Assembly: GCF_016862275.1 (NCBI RefSeq)
Contig: NZ_BOMQ01000017.1
Coordinates: 62,001 to 126,000, forward strand
Source: Actinoplanes nipponensis
GTDB lineage: Bacteria > Actinomycetota > Actinomycetes > Mycobacteriales > Micromonosporaceae
Length of the DNA: 64,000 bases
Direction: 5' to 3'
Positions 48,242 through 56,929 of this stretch are shown piece after piece (position 1 is the first letter of the stretch; every line of letters starts with the position of its first letter). The translations under genes were made by a program, and so were the position numbers. Under the pieces are notes generated by a model. It did not search any database. It had not been told where the DNA came from and saw only the letters and a list, made by a program, of their open reading frames with translations.

Positions 48242-51184
48242 ATGCGCTATTCACCAGCCCATGCGGCCAAGAGCGGCTCGGTTCCGTTCATGCTGCGTGG
48301 CCCCAAGTCGCTGCGGACGGCTATGACCGCCGCGGTCGCGGGAGTCGTCGGCCTCGTGCCGACCGTCCTGATCGCGTCGCCCGCCCAGGCCGCTGTGACC
48401 GACGGTGTCTACTCGATCGCCGCGGCGTCGGCGAACGAGGGCAGCCCCGTCACCTTCACCATCACCCGGCAGCCGCCCGGCGTCGGCGACACCCTGCCGG
48501 CCGAAACGGTCAACTGGGCGACCAGCGACGACAGTGCCACCGCCGGAGTGGACTACACCGCGGTCACGGCCGGCTCCGTCGCCGGAACGGTCAGCTTCCC
48601 GGCGTACTCGAACACGTCGGTCCCGCAGACCCGCACCATCACGGTCACCACCCTGCAGGACACGGTCGACGAGCTGGACGCCGAGACCTTCAACGTCACG
48701 CTCACCTCGTCGCAGGGCTCGCCGAACACCACCTTCACCCAGAACGGCGACGTCGCGGCGGGCACCATCGTCGACGACGACAACCCGACCTACACGCTGG
48801 TGTCGTCACCCACCACCGTCAACGAGTCGACGACCGCCAACCTGCGGCACGCGACGATCACGGCGACGCTGAGCAAGACCTCGCCGTACGACGTGACCAT
48901 CCCGCTCTCCACCAAGGACGGCACGGCCAAGGCGGGGCAGGACTACACCGCCGTCGACGACGCGATCGTCATCGAGGCCGGCGACACCCAGAACTCGATC
49001 CCGGTCGAGGTCGACAACGACAGCATCGACGAGCCGGCGATCCAGAGCTTCACCGTCGAGGCGGGCGCGGGCACGAACGTCGCGGGCACCCAGACCGTCA
49101 CGGTCAACATCGCCGACGACGACGCGGCCCCGGTGATCTCGATCGCCAGCGGCGGCACCGTCGCCGAGGGCGGCACGCTCACCTTCAACGCCACGCTGGA
49201 CCGGCAGTCGGAGAACGTCATCACCGCGCGGTGGGACACCGCCGACGGGGCGGTCACAGTCGACCCGACCCACGGCACCGCCAAGGCCGGTGACGACTAC
49301 ACCGCCACCACCAGCGGCACGGTGACCTTCCCGGCGCTCTCCCAGCAGCCCACCACCCCGATCACGGTGAAGACCGCGTTCGACGACGTGGACGAGCTGA
49401 CCGAGGACCTGTCGGTCAAGCTGTCGCAGCCCAGCAACGCGACGGTGGACTCGCCGTCGGCCGCGACGGGCAGCATCATCGACAGCGGCACCACCCCCGG
49501 CCCGCAGGTCACGCTGACCCCGACCGAGGTCGTCGAGGGTGGCACCAGCGCGACCCGCAGCCGTACCTTCACGGTCAAGCTCTCCAAGCCCTCGGGTCGT
49601 GAGCAGAAGGTCTCCTACAGCGTCATCGCGGGCACCGCGGACGCGGGCGCGGGCATCGGTGTCGCCACCGCGTACGACGACTACGTCCCGACGCAGGGCC
49701 CGGTCAACCTCACCTTCGCGCCCGGCGAGACGGAGAAGACCTTCACCGTCGACATCGTCGGCGACAACATCGACGAGGCCAACGGCGAGAACATCGCCAT
49801 CATCCTCGGCGACGTCAACGGCGGCCTGGCCGGCGGCCTGAGCCTCACCACCAACCAGGTGACGATCAAGGACGACGACGACAAGCCGGTCATCAGCCTG
49901 GCCCGCACCGCCATCACCATGCCGGAGACCGACGGCCCGGCCGCCGCGCTGTTCGAGGTGAAGCTGTCCAACGCCAGCGCCGAGGACATCGACTTCACGG
50001 CGGCGCCGGCGACCCAGGCCGGCACGGCCGACCCGACGGGCAACTACCCCGGTGGGGACGACTACGACGTGCTGGCGGGCAGCGGCACCTTCACCGCCGG
50101 ACAGACCTCGGCCTACGTGCTGTTCATCGTCAACGGCGACGAGGTCTACGAGGCCGACGAGACCGTGCGCTACACCGTCGCGCGGGACAACGGCGAGGAC
50201 GACGCCACCGGCGGCCCGCTGACGGCCACCCTGACGATCACCAACGACGACGACGCCCCGGAGCTGGAGATCGTCTCCGACGACGTCACCGAGGGCCAGA
50301 CCGTCGCCCTGACCGGTGTGGTCACCGGGGTCGCGCAGGAGCAGACCCTGCTCAACGTCACCCTGGCCGGCAAGTCGATGGGTGGCAAGCAGGCCGCGTC
50401 GGCGAGCGACTTCAGCCCGGCCGGCTTCCAGGTCACGGTGCCCTGGGGCACGGCTTCCGGCACCGTCGTGCCGGTCGGCAACGTGGTGATCACCGATGAC
50501 ACCGCGGGCGAGCCGGCCGAGACGATCGTCGTCTCGGGCAGCGGCTTCGGCAACACCGGCTCGGTCAAGGACGGCGTGCTGACCATCCTGGCCAGCGACG
50601 GCGGCAGCACCACGCCGCCGCCCGGACCCGAGGTCGAGGCGCCCACGCTGAAGTCGTCCTCCGCGGTGCGCCTCGGCCGGGGCAGCGTCACCCTCAGCGG
50701 CATGGCGGCGGCCGGTCAGACCGTCGACCTGTGGGGCAAGAACGTGAACGCGGCCGAGTACATGAAGCTGGGCTCGACGACCGTCGCGTCCAACGGCATG
50801 TTCTCCTTCCTCCGCGGCCTCAACACCTTCGGCATGGACTTCAAGGCCGCCATCGGCGACATGGAGTCCGACCCGGTCCGGGTGCTGGTGCGGGAGGACC
50901 CCGACATCACGGTCGCGTCCAACGCCAAGGGCTCGGTGACGATCACCGTCACCGGCGACCCGAAGGTGGCCGGCCTCACGGCCAAGGTGCTGCAGGCCAA
51001 GACCGGCGGTGGCTGGATGACGGCCGCCAGCGGCAAGCTCTCCTCGGCGGGCACGTACACCAGGACCATCACCGGTCTCACGTCCGGCAAGTCCTACACC
51101 TTCAAGGCGCAGGTCCTCGGCAACACCGAGCGGGGCATCGCCACGAACTACTCGTCCTACAGCAAGAACGTCCGGGTCAAGTAA
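48242..51184 (+). CDS. Large secreted Calx-beta repeat protein (putative matrix adhesin)
   Basis: 980 residues from ATG 48242; signal peptide ends near residue 50 (IASPAQAAV). About six Calx-beta domains follow (about 55-800), recognised by repeated GTAKAGQDYTAV, GTAKAGDDYTATTSGTVTF, ADAGAGIGVATAYDDYV and closing IVDDD/ITNDDD acidic turns that bind calcium. The C-terminal 180 residues are two beta-sandwich-like modules (SSAVRLGRGSVTLSG; VRVLVREDPDI; GKSYTFKAQVLG). No sortase or membrane anchor at the end, so it is released or held by the matrix. Translation is directly preceded by a c-di-GMP riboswitch. Confidence 0.93.
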   Translation: MRYSPAHAAKSGSVPFMLRGPKSLRTAMTAAVAGVVGLVPTVLIASPAQAAVTDGVYSIAAASANEGSPVTFTITRQPPGVGDTLPAETVNWATSDDSATAGVDYTAVTAGSVAGTVSFPAYSNTSVPQTRTITVTTLQDTVDELDAETFNVTLTSSQGSPNTTFTQNGDVAAGTIVDDDNPTYTLVSSPTTVNESTTANLRHATITATLSKTSPYDVTIPLSTKDGTAKAGQDYTAVDDAIVIEAGDTQNSIPVEVDNDSIDEPAIQSFTVEAGAGTNVAGTQTVTVNIADDDAAPVISIASGGTVAEGGTLTFNATLDRQSENVITARWDTADGAVTVDPTHGTAKAGDDYTATTSGTVTFPALSQQPTTPITVKTAFDDVDELTEDLSVKLSQPSNATVDSPSAATGSIIDSGTTPGPQVTLTPTEVVEGGTSATRSRTFTVKLSKPSGREQKVSYSVIAGTADAGAGIGVATAYDDYVPTQGPVNLTFAPGETEKTFTVDIVGDNIDEANGENIAIILGDVNGGLAGGLSLTTNQVTIKDDDDKPVISLARTAITMPETDGPAAALFEVKLSNASAEDIDFTAAPATQAGTADPTGNYPGGDDYDVLAGSGTFTAGQTSAYVLFIVNGDEVYEADETVRYTVARDNGEDDATGGPLTATLTITNDDDAPELEIVSDDVTEGQTVALTGVVTGVAQEQTLLNVTLAGKSMGGKQAASASDFSPAGFQVTVPWGTASGTVVPVGNVVITDDTAGEPAETIVVSGSGFGNTGSVKDGVLTILASDGGSTTPPPGPEVEAPTLKSSSAVRLGRGSVTLSGMAAAGQTVDLWGKNVNAAEYMKLGSTTVASNGMFSFLRGLNTFGMDFKAAIGDMESDPVRVLVREDPDITVASNAKGSVTITVTGDPKVAGLTAKVLQAKTGGGWMTAASGKLSSAGTYTRTITGLTSGKSYTFKAQVLGNTERGIATNYSSYSKNVRVK

Positions 51185-51203
51185 CTCCCGACGGGATCTG
51201 AGG

Positions 51204-51230
51204 CAGGGGCGGCCCACCGGGCCGCCCCTG
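51204..51230. terminator. Bidirectional terminator
   Basis: Perfect 12-bp stem CAGGGGCGGCCC / GGGCCGCCCCTG with loop ACC, between the stops of the Calx-beta gene and the convergent secreted protein; TTCC follows on the plus strand. Confidence 0.85.
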
Positions 51231-51242
51231 TTCCGTTTCCCG

Positions 51243-52286
51243 CTACAGCGTCGTCACCGTCACGTCGGTGAAGCGGAACCGCGTGTTGTCCCCGCGGATC
51301 CCGACCGGGGCCGCCGCCCGGATCGGCGCGCAGCCCACCCCGGCGTCCACCGCGCTGACGAGCGCCTCGCCGTCGACGGACAGCACGACGGTCACCGAGC
51401 CACCCGGGTTGTTGCGCACCGTCGCCGACACCTCGCGCCACTTGTTCCGCACGATCGGCCGCCCCGGGAGCTCGGCCCCCAGGGTGTAGTACGTGCCGCC
51501 GTTCACCGGGCCGCCCGGGCACTTCTTCTTGATCAGCACCTTGCCGTCGCGGCGGGCCACGCTGGCCGCGTACAGCTCGTACTGCGACCTGTGGCGCAAC
51601 CAGATGTGCACACCGTCGTAGCTGCTCTCCGGGGTGTACGACGTCGCCTTCTGGTACGCGATGTCCAGGCGGAACGCCACCCGGACGTCGGTGAAGTCCG
51701 CGCGTACCGTGTGCATCCGGAACACCGGCGAGCCGGTGTCGCCGCTGCCGCGCACGGCGAACAGCGAGCCGGTGGTCACGTGCCAGACCGCCGAGCGGAC
51801 CGCCTTGGCGCTCCTCGGGTTGTGGTAGGCGAACCCGTCGGTCACCAGCCCGGACCCGCGGCCGAGCCCCGGGCGGTAGACCTCCTGCGGACGCCGCGGC
51901 GCCGGGGCAGCCGTCACCGCCACGTCGCGGATCGCCGCGGCCGGGGTGAAGGCCAGGCCCAGGCGCTCGACGCCGGCCGGCACGACCGGTGTGGTCGTCG
52001 CCAGGGGCGCCCACGACGCCGACCCGCCGTAGGGCGAGCCGGTGAACCACTGGCGCCAGCCCGCCGCGGCGCTGTACGTGTAGGCGACCGCCCGGACCGT
52101 CGCGGTCGCCCGGTAGGCGGAGCTGATCGTGTAGGCCCGGCCGGCGGTGACGGCGAAGCCGCAGCCGCCGGCCGGCTGCCAACACACGGCCGGGGAAGCC
52201 GCCGCCGGGCTCGCGGGGGCGGCGACGCTCCCCAGCAGGCCCGGCACCGTCATCGCCAGCGCGGCGGACCTGAGACTGTTCCGCAC
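51243..52286 (-). CDS. Secreted protein with lectin/lyase-like jelly-roll domain, function unknown
   Basis: 347 residues with a Sec signal (to about 33). The first part (CWQPAGGCGFAVTAGRAYTI, TATVRAVAYTYSAAAGWRQW) looks like a small sugar-binding sandwich. The second (FRMHTVRADFTDVRVAFRLD; DGVHIWLRHRSQYELYAASV; IKKKCPGG; RNKWREVSATVRNNPGGSVT) resembles concanavalin-like LamG or polysaccharide-lyase folds, but no catalytic set is clear. GGAGG stands before GTG 52286. Convergent with the Calx-beta gene and sharing a terminator, it could be another matrix-related exoprotein. Confidence 0.8.
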   Translation of the reverse strand: MRNSLRSAALAMTVPGLLGSVAAPASPAAASPAVCWQPAGGCGFAVTAGRAYTISSAYRATATVRAVAYTYSAAAGWRQWFTGSPYGGSASWAPLATTTPVVPAGVERLGLAFTPAAAIRDVAVTAAPAPRRPQEVYRPGLGRGSGLVTDGFAYHNPRSAKAVRSAVWHVTTGSLFAVRGSGDTGSPVFRMHTVRADFTDVRVAFRLDIAYQKATSYTPESSYDGVHIWLRHRSQYELYAASVARRDGKVLIKKKCPGGPVNGGTYYTLGAELPGRPIVRNKWREVSATVRNNPGGSVTVVLSVDGEALVSAVDAGVGCAPIRAAAPVGIRGDNTRFRFTDVTVTTL

Positions 52287-52411
52287 CGTGACGACCTCCG
52301 GCTCAGCGTCACGCCGCGCGGGGCCGGGCGGCGTCGCCGGAACCTTCGGGCGCCCCCGCCCGTGGTTGAGGGATGCCGGCACCGCGACCGGGCCCACAAC
52401 CCGACCGCAAC

Positions 52412-54373
52412 TCAGTCCACCTCCACCGCCGCCTGGGCGAACTGGGCCGAGTACAGCCGCGCGTACGCCCCGTCGGCCGCGATCAGGGCGTCGTGCGTGC
52501 CGTGCTCGACGATCGCCCCGTTCTCCATCACCAGGATCACGTCCGCGTCCCGGATGGTCGACAGGCGGTGCGCGATCACGAACGACGTCCGGCCGGTGCG
52601 CAGGGTGTTCATCGCGCGCTGGATCAGCACCTCGGTGCGGGTGTCGACCGAGCTGGTCGCCTCGTCCAGAATGAGGATGCTCGGCTCGGCCAGGAACGCC
52701 CGGGCGATCGTGATCAGCTGCTTCTCGCCCGCCGACACGTTCGAGCCCTCCTCGTCGAGCACCGTCTCCATGCCGTCCGGCAGCGACCGGACGAACCGGT
52801 CGACGTGCGCGGCCTCGGCGGCCTCGGCCACCGACTCCGGCGTGGGATGGTCGGCCCCGTACGCGATGTTGTCCGCGATGGTGCCGCCGAACAGCCAGGT
52901 GTCCTGCAGCACCATGCCCATGTGCTCGCGCAGCTCCTCCCGCGGCATCGACGCGATGTCGACCCCGTCGAGGGTGATCCGGCCGCCGGTCACGTCGTAG
53001 AAGCGCATCAGCAGGTTGACCAGCGTGGTCTTGCCCGCGCCGGTGGGGCCGACGATGGCCACCGTCTGGCCCGGCTCGACGGTCAGCGACAGGTCGTCGA
53101 TCAGCGGCTTGTCCGGCAGGTAGCGGAACGACACGTGCTCGAAGGCGATCCGGCCCCGGACCCGGTCGCCGAGCACCGGGCCGGGCGGCTCGGGGGACTG
53201 CTCCGGCGCGTCCAGCAGGGCGAAGACCCGCTCGGCCGAGGCCACCCCGGACTGCACCAGGTTCGCCATGCTGGCCACCTGGGTCAGCGGCTGGCTGAAC
53301 TGCCGCGAGTACTGGATGAAGGCCTGCACGTCGCCCAGCGACAGCGAGCCCGAGGCCACCCGCAGCCCGCCGACGACCGCCACCAGCACGTAGTTCACGT
53401 TGCTGATGAACATCATGGCCGGCTGGATCAGGCCCGAGATGAACTGCGCGCGGAAGCTGGAGGCGTACAGCTTGTCGTTGTGCTCCCGGAACGTCTCGGC
53501 CGCCTCCCGCTCCCGGCCGAAGACCTTGACCAGCGAGTGGCCGGTGAACATCTCCTCGATGTGGCCGTTGAGCCGGCCGGTCGTCGCCCACTGGGCGACG
53601 AACTGCGGCTGCGAACGCTTGCCGATCCGGGTCGTGACGAACACCGACACCGGCACGGTGATCAGCGCGATCAGCGCCAGCAGGGGGGAGATCCAGAACA
53701 TCACCGCCAGCACCCCGATGATGGTCAGCAGGCTGGTGACGAGCTGGCTGAAGGTCTGCTGCAGGGTCTGCGCGATGTTGTCGGTGTCGTTGGTGGCCCG
53801 GCTCAGCACCTCACCGCGCGGCTGCTGGTCGAAGTAGGACAGCGGCAGCCGGGCCAGCTTCTCCTCCACCTGCTCGCGCAGCCGGGAGACGGTGGCCTGC
53901 ACCACCGTCGCGGTCAGCCGGCCCTGGAACACCCCGAAGACCCAGGCCGCCACGTAGATCAGCAGCACCCAGAGCAGCACGTGACCGAGCCGGGTGAAGT
54001 CCACGCCCTGGCCGGGGACGATGTCCATGGAGGCCAGCATGTCGGCCCGGTTGGTCGCGCCCTCGGCGCGCAGCCGTTCGACGATCACCTCCTTGCTGAC
54101 CCCGGCCGGCAGGTCCTTGCCGACGATGCCGTCGAAGATGATGTCGGTGGCGTGGCCGAGCAGCCGCGGCGCGGTCACCGACAGGGTCACGCTGGCGATG
54201 CCGAGCAGCAGCACCAGGGCGACCAGGACCCGGTGCGGATACAGCATCCGCAGCAGCCGCTTGCTGGAACCCTTGAAATCCTGGAGCTTCTCGACGGGCA
54301 TCTGGCCGGCCATCATGCGGGCCGCGGGCCCGCCCATGGGCGGCCCACCCGGCCGGCGAGTGGGCGCGGTCAT
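52412..54373 (-). CDS. ABC exporter half-transporter with canonical ATPase site
   Basis: 653 residues: a type-IV ABC exporter membrane domain (six helices, about 40-360, with an extended extracytoplasmic stretch at 85-130) and an ATPase with Walker A GPTGAGKTT, signature NVSAGEKQ, Walker B LILDEATSSVD and H-loop FVIAHRLST. The intact Glu and His make this the active member of a heterodimer with the 578-residue partner just upstream. ATG 54373 overlaps the stop of mini-ORF B by ATGA. Such pairs export drugs, lipids or peptides. Confidence 0.94.
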   Translation of the reverse strand: MTAPTRRPGGPPMGGPAARMMAGQMPVEKLQDFKGSSKRLLRMLYPHRVLVALVLLLGIASVTLSVTAPRLLGHATDIIFDGIVGKDLPAGVSKEVIVERLRAEGATNRADMLASMDIVPGQGVDFTRLGHVLLWVLLIYVAAWVFGVFQGRLTATVVQATVSRLREQVEEKLARLPLSYFDQQPRGEVLSRATNDTDNIAQTLQQTFSQLVTSLLTIIGVLAVMFWISPLLALIALITVPVSVFVTTRIGKRSQPQFVAQWATTGRLNGHIEEMFTGHSLVKVFGREREAAETFREHNDKLYASSFRAQFISGLIQPAMMFISNVNYVLVAVVGGLRVASGSLSLGDVQAFIQYSRQFSQPLTQVASMANLVQSGVASAERVFALLDAPEQSPEPPGPVLGDRVRGRIAFEHVSFRYLPDKPLIDDLSLTVEPGQTVAIVGPTGAGKTTLVNLLMRFYDVTGGRITLDGVDIASMPREELREHMGMVLQDTWLFGGTIADNIAYGADHPTPESVAEAAEAAHVDRFVRSLPDGMETVLDEEGSNVSAGEKQLITIARAFLAEPSILILDEATSSVDTRTEVLIQRAMNTLRTGRTSFVIAHRLSTIRDADVILVMENGAIVEHGTHDALIAADGAYARLYSAQFAQAAVEVD

Positions 54374-54438
54374 GCTGTGCCTCCCGAACGGCCGAGAAGA
54401 ACCCGAATGCGATCATGACGCTCGCTTCGCTCGGTCAT
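54370..54438 (-). CDS. 22-codon mini-ORF B, coupled to downstream ABC gene
   Basis: ATG 54438 to TGA 54370-54372; product begins MTERSERHDRIRVLLGRSGG. Its ATG overlaps the stop of mini-ORF A and its stop overlaps the ATG of the 653-residue ABC gene, both as ATGA. It carries GGGAGG near its end as ribosome site for the ABC gene. Confidence 0.5.
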   Translation of the reverse strand: MTERSERHDRIRVLLGRSGGTA

Positions 54439-54503
54439 GCTGTGCCTCCCGAACGACCAAGATGGACCCGAATGCGATCATGACGCTCGCTTCGCTCGGT
54501 CAT
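54435..54503 (-). CDS. 22-codon mini-ORF A, coupled to upstream ABC gene
   Basis: ATG 54503 to TGA 54435-54437; product begins MTERSERHDRIRVHLGRSGG. It overlaps the stop of the 578-residue ABC gene (ATGA) and the start of mini-ORF B (ATGA). Three of the four nucleotide differences from copy B are silent, a weak hint that the peptide matters. Confidence 0.5.
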   Translation of the reverse strand: MTERSERHDRIRVHLGRSGGTA

Positions 54504-56236
54504 GCCGCAGCCTCCTGCTCCGTCAGCTGAGAAAGAACGATCTCGCGGTACGTGGGATTGCCGTCCATCAGTTCGCTGTGGGTTCCCGTCCCGACCACCA
54601 GGCCGTCGTCGAGCACCACGATCCGGTCGGCGTCGCGGATGGTGCTGACCCGCTGCGCCACGATCACCACGGTGGCGTCGGCGATGTGCGCGGTCAGGGC
54701 CGCCCGCAGCGCCGCGTCCGTGGCGTAGTCCAGCGCCGAGAACGAGTCGTCGAACAGGTAGATCTCCGGCCGGTGCACCAGCACCCGGGCGATCGCCAGC
54801 CGCTGCCGCTGCCCGCCCGAGACGTTCGTGCCGCCCTGGGCGATCGGCGCGTCCAGCCCGCCCTCCATCCGCTCCACGAACTCGCGGGCCTGGGCCACCT
54901 CGAGCGCGGTCCACAGCTGCTCGTCGGTGGCGTCCGGGTTGCCGTAGCGCAGGTTCGAGGCGACCGTGCCGCTGAACAGGTACGGCTTCTGCGGTACCAG
55001 CCCGACCGTGCGGGACAGCAGCCCCGGCTCCAGCTCGCGGACGTCGACGCCGTCGACCAGCACGGTGCCGCCGGTCGCGTCGAACAGGCGAGGGATCAGG
55101 TTGAGCAGCGTGGTCTTGCCGCTGCCCGTACTGCCGATGACCGCCGTGATCTCCCGGGGCCGGGCCGTCAGGTCGATCCCGCTCAGCACCGGGGCCTCGG
55201 CGCCGGGGTAGTGGAAGTCGACCCCGCGCAGCTCCAGGAACCCGTGCCGGCGCAGCTCGGTGACCGGACGCGGCGCGATGACCACGCTCGTCGGCAGGCC
55301 GAGCACCTCCTCGATGCGCTCGGCGCAGACCTCGGCACGCGGGATCATCACGAACATGAAGGTGGCCATCATGATCGCCATCAGGATCTGCATGAGGTAG
55401 CTGAGGAACGCGGTCAGCGCGCCGATCTGCATCGAGCCGTCGTCGATGCGGTGCCCGCCGAACCACAGCACCGCCACGCTGGAGGCGTTGACCAGCAGCA
55501 TCACGGTGGGGAACATCAGCGCCATCAGCCGGCCGACCCGCAGCGAGACGTCGGTCAGCTCGGCGTTGGCGACGCCGAAGCGGTCCCGCTCCCGGTCGTC
55601 GCGGACGAACGCGCGGATCACCCGGATGCCGGTGATCTGCTCGCGCATCACCCGGTTGACCTTGTCGATGCGTACCTGCATGGTGCGGAACAGCGGCCGC
55701 ATGCGGGAGATGAGCAGCGCCACCACGCCGATCAGCACGGGCACGACGACCAGCAGCAGCGAGGACAGCGGCACGTCCTGGCGCAGCGCCAGCAGGATGC
55801 CGCCGACGCACATGATCGGCGCCGACACCATCAACAAGAACGTCATCAGGACCAGCATCTGGACCTGCTGCACGTCGTTGGTGGTCCGGGTGATCAGCGA
55901 CGGCGCGCCGAACTGGCCCACCTCGCGGGCCGAGAAGTCCAGCACCTGCGAGAAGATCGCGGCCCGGATGTCGCGGCCGACGGCCATGGCGGTGCGGGCG
56001 CCGAAGTAGACGGCGGCGACCTGGGCGGTGATCTGCACCAGGGTGATGCCGAGCATCTCCAGGCCGACCCGCATGACGTATCCGGTGTCGCCGGGCACCA
56101 CGCCGTTGTCGATGATGTCCGCGTTCAGGGTGGGCAGGTACAGCGTGGCGAGCGTGGCGACGAACTGGAAGAGCACGACCAGGAAGATCGCTCTTCCGTA
56201 CGGCCGCAGCCGCGCGCGCAGAAGTTGGACTAGCAA
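54500..56236 (-). CDS. ABC exporter half-transporter with degenerate ATPase site
   Basis: 578 residues: six-helix exporter domain (about 15-320) and an ATPase with Walker A GSTGSGKTT and signature NVSGGQRQ. Walker B reads IYLFDDSFSALD (Asp where the catalytic Glu is usual) and the H-loop reads IVAQRVST (Gln for His). This is the classic degenerate member of heterodimeric exporters such as TM287/288 or BmrCD. A TTG start at 56236 overlaps the TetR stop by 7 bp, with GGGGGTG upstream. Product joins the 653-residue partner in the membrane. Confidence 0.93.
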   Translation of the reverse strand: MLVQLLRARLRPYGRAIFLVVLFQFVATLATLYLPTLNADIIDNGVVPGDTGYVMRVGLEMLGITLVQITAQVAAVYFGARTAMAVGRDIRAAIFSQVLDFSAREVGQFGAPSLITRTTNDVQQVQMLVLMTFLLMVSAPIMCVGGILLALRQDVPLSSLLLVVVPVLIGVVALLISRMRPLFRTMQVRIDKVNRVMREQITGIRVIRAFVRDDRERDRFGVANAELTDVSLRVGRLMALMFPTVMLLVNASSVAVLWFGGHRIDDGSMQIGALTAFLSYLMQILMAIMMATFMFVMIPRAEVCAERIEEVLGLPTSVVIAPRPVTELRRHGFLELRGVDFHYPGAEAPVLSGIDLTARPREITAVIGSTGSGKTTLLNLIPRLFDATGGTVLVDGVDVRELEPGLLSRTVGLVPQKPYLFSGTVASNLRYGNPDATDEQLWTALEVAQAREFVERMEGGLDAPIAQGGTNVSGGQRQRLAIARVLVHRPEIYLFDDSFSALDYATDAALRAALTAHIADATVVIVAQRVSTIRDADRIVVLDDGLVVGTGTHSELMDGNPTYREIVLSQLTEQEAAA

Positions 56237-56883
56237 AACTCGGACACCCCCGTGGTCTGGTCTGGATGGGTGGAAGCGGGGCCGGAGCCGGCGAGCAGCC
56301 CGTCGAGCAGGAGGGACACCAGGTCGTCGCCGCCGTAGGTGCGGTCGCCGAACGGGCCGTAGGTGTTGGCTCCGCAGAACAGCAGGACCAGCCGGGCCAC
56401 CGTGGCCGGCGGGCGCCGCAACAGCTCGGCGTCCGGCTCGATCAGCTTGGTGAGCACGGCCAGCAGCCGCTCCCGGGCCTGGTTCATCCGCACGGCAGCC
56501 TCGGGGTCGGCGGAGTGGTGGGCCAGCCGGGCGGCGTTCATCAGCCGGACGTTGCCGGTGAACCGGCCGGTGATCAGCGTGGCCGCGGCGCTGAGCCGCG
56601 CGCGCAGGTCCAGCCCCGGATCGATGGCCGCGATGGCGTCCAGCGTGGGGGCGGGGTCGAAGGCCTGCGTGATGGCCGCGACGAGCAGCGACCGCTTGTC
56701 GGGGAAGACGCCGAAGATGGTGCCCTCGGCCACCCCGGCGGCCTGCGCGATCTGCTTGGTGCTGACGTCCAGCCCGTGCTCGTGCAGCAGCGGGATGGTG
56801 GCGGCGATGAGGGCGGCGCGCCGATCCTCGGGGGCCATGGCAGGCACCCGTCGGCGGCGCGGACTCCCCGCGGTGGAACTCAC
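56230..56883 (-). CDS. TetR-family repressor of the ABC exporter operon
   Basis: 217 residues. HTH at about 15-60 (DRRAALIAATIPLLHEHGLD, TKQIAQAAGVAEGTIFGVFP, DKRSLLVAAI). The ligand-binding helices follow. GTG 56883 is chosen since TAGGCT lies 7 nt before it; a longer start would run through the operator. It overlaps the first ABC gene, so it should repress itself and the exporter and be released by an exported compound. Confidence 0.93.
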   Translation of the reverse strand: MSSTAGSPRRRRVPAMAPEDRRAALIAATIPLLHEHGLDVSTKQIAQAAGVAEGTIFGVFPDKRSLLVAAITQAFDPAPTLDAIAAIDPGLDLRARLSAAATLITGRFTGNVRLMNAARLAHHSADPEAAVRMNQARERLLAVLTKLIEPDAELLRRPPATVARLVLLFCGANTYGPFGDRTYGGDDLVSLLLDGLLAGSGPASTHPDQTTGVSEFC

Positions 56884-56890
56884 CCGGTGG

Positions 56891-56896
56891 AGCCTA
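56891..56896 (-). promoter_or_regulatory. -10 box of TetR-ABC operon
   Basis: TAGGCT on the minus strand, 7 nt before GTG 56883. Confidence 0.55.
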
Positions 56897-56897
56897 A

Positions 56898-56915
56898 TGA
56901 GCGAGCACTCACTCA
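56898..56915. promoter_or_regulatory. TetR operator candidate
   Basis: TGAGCGAGCACTCACTCA: 18-bp inverted repeat, arms matching at 7 of 8 positions, directly upstream of the -10, in the -35/-10 spacer. Form and place are typical of TetR autoregulation. Confidence 0.65.
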
Positions 56916-56929
56916 GCCACTGATATTTG

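Larger units (their letters stand above)
54370..54503 (-). repeat. Tandem 65-bp repeat between the two ABC genes
   Basis: Two copies of 65 bp (54370-54434, 54435-54499) differing at four positions, plus the first bases of a third. Each carries TGACCGAGCGAAGCGAGCG and a GGGAGG ribosome site placed before the next ATG. Confidence 0.9.
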
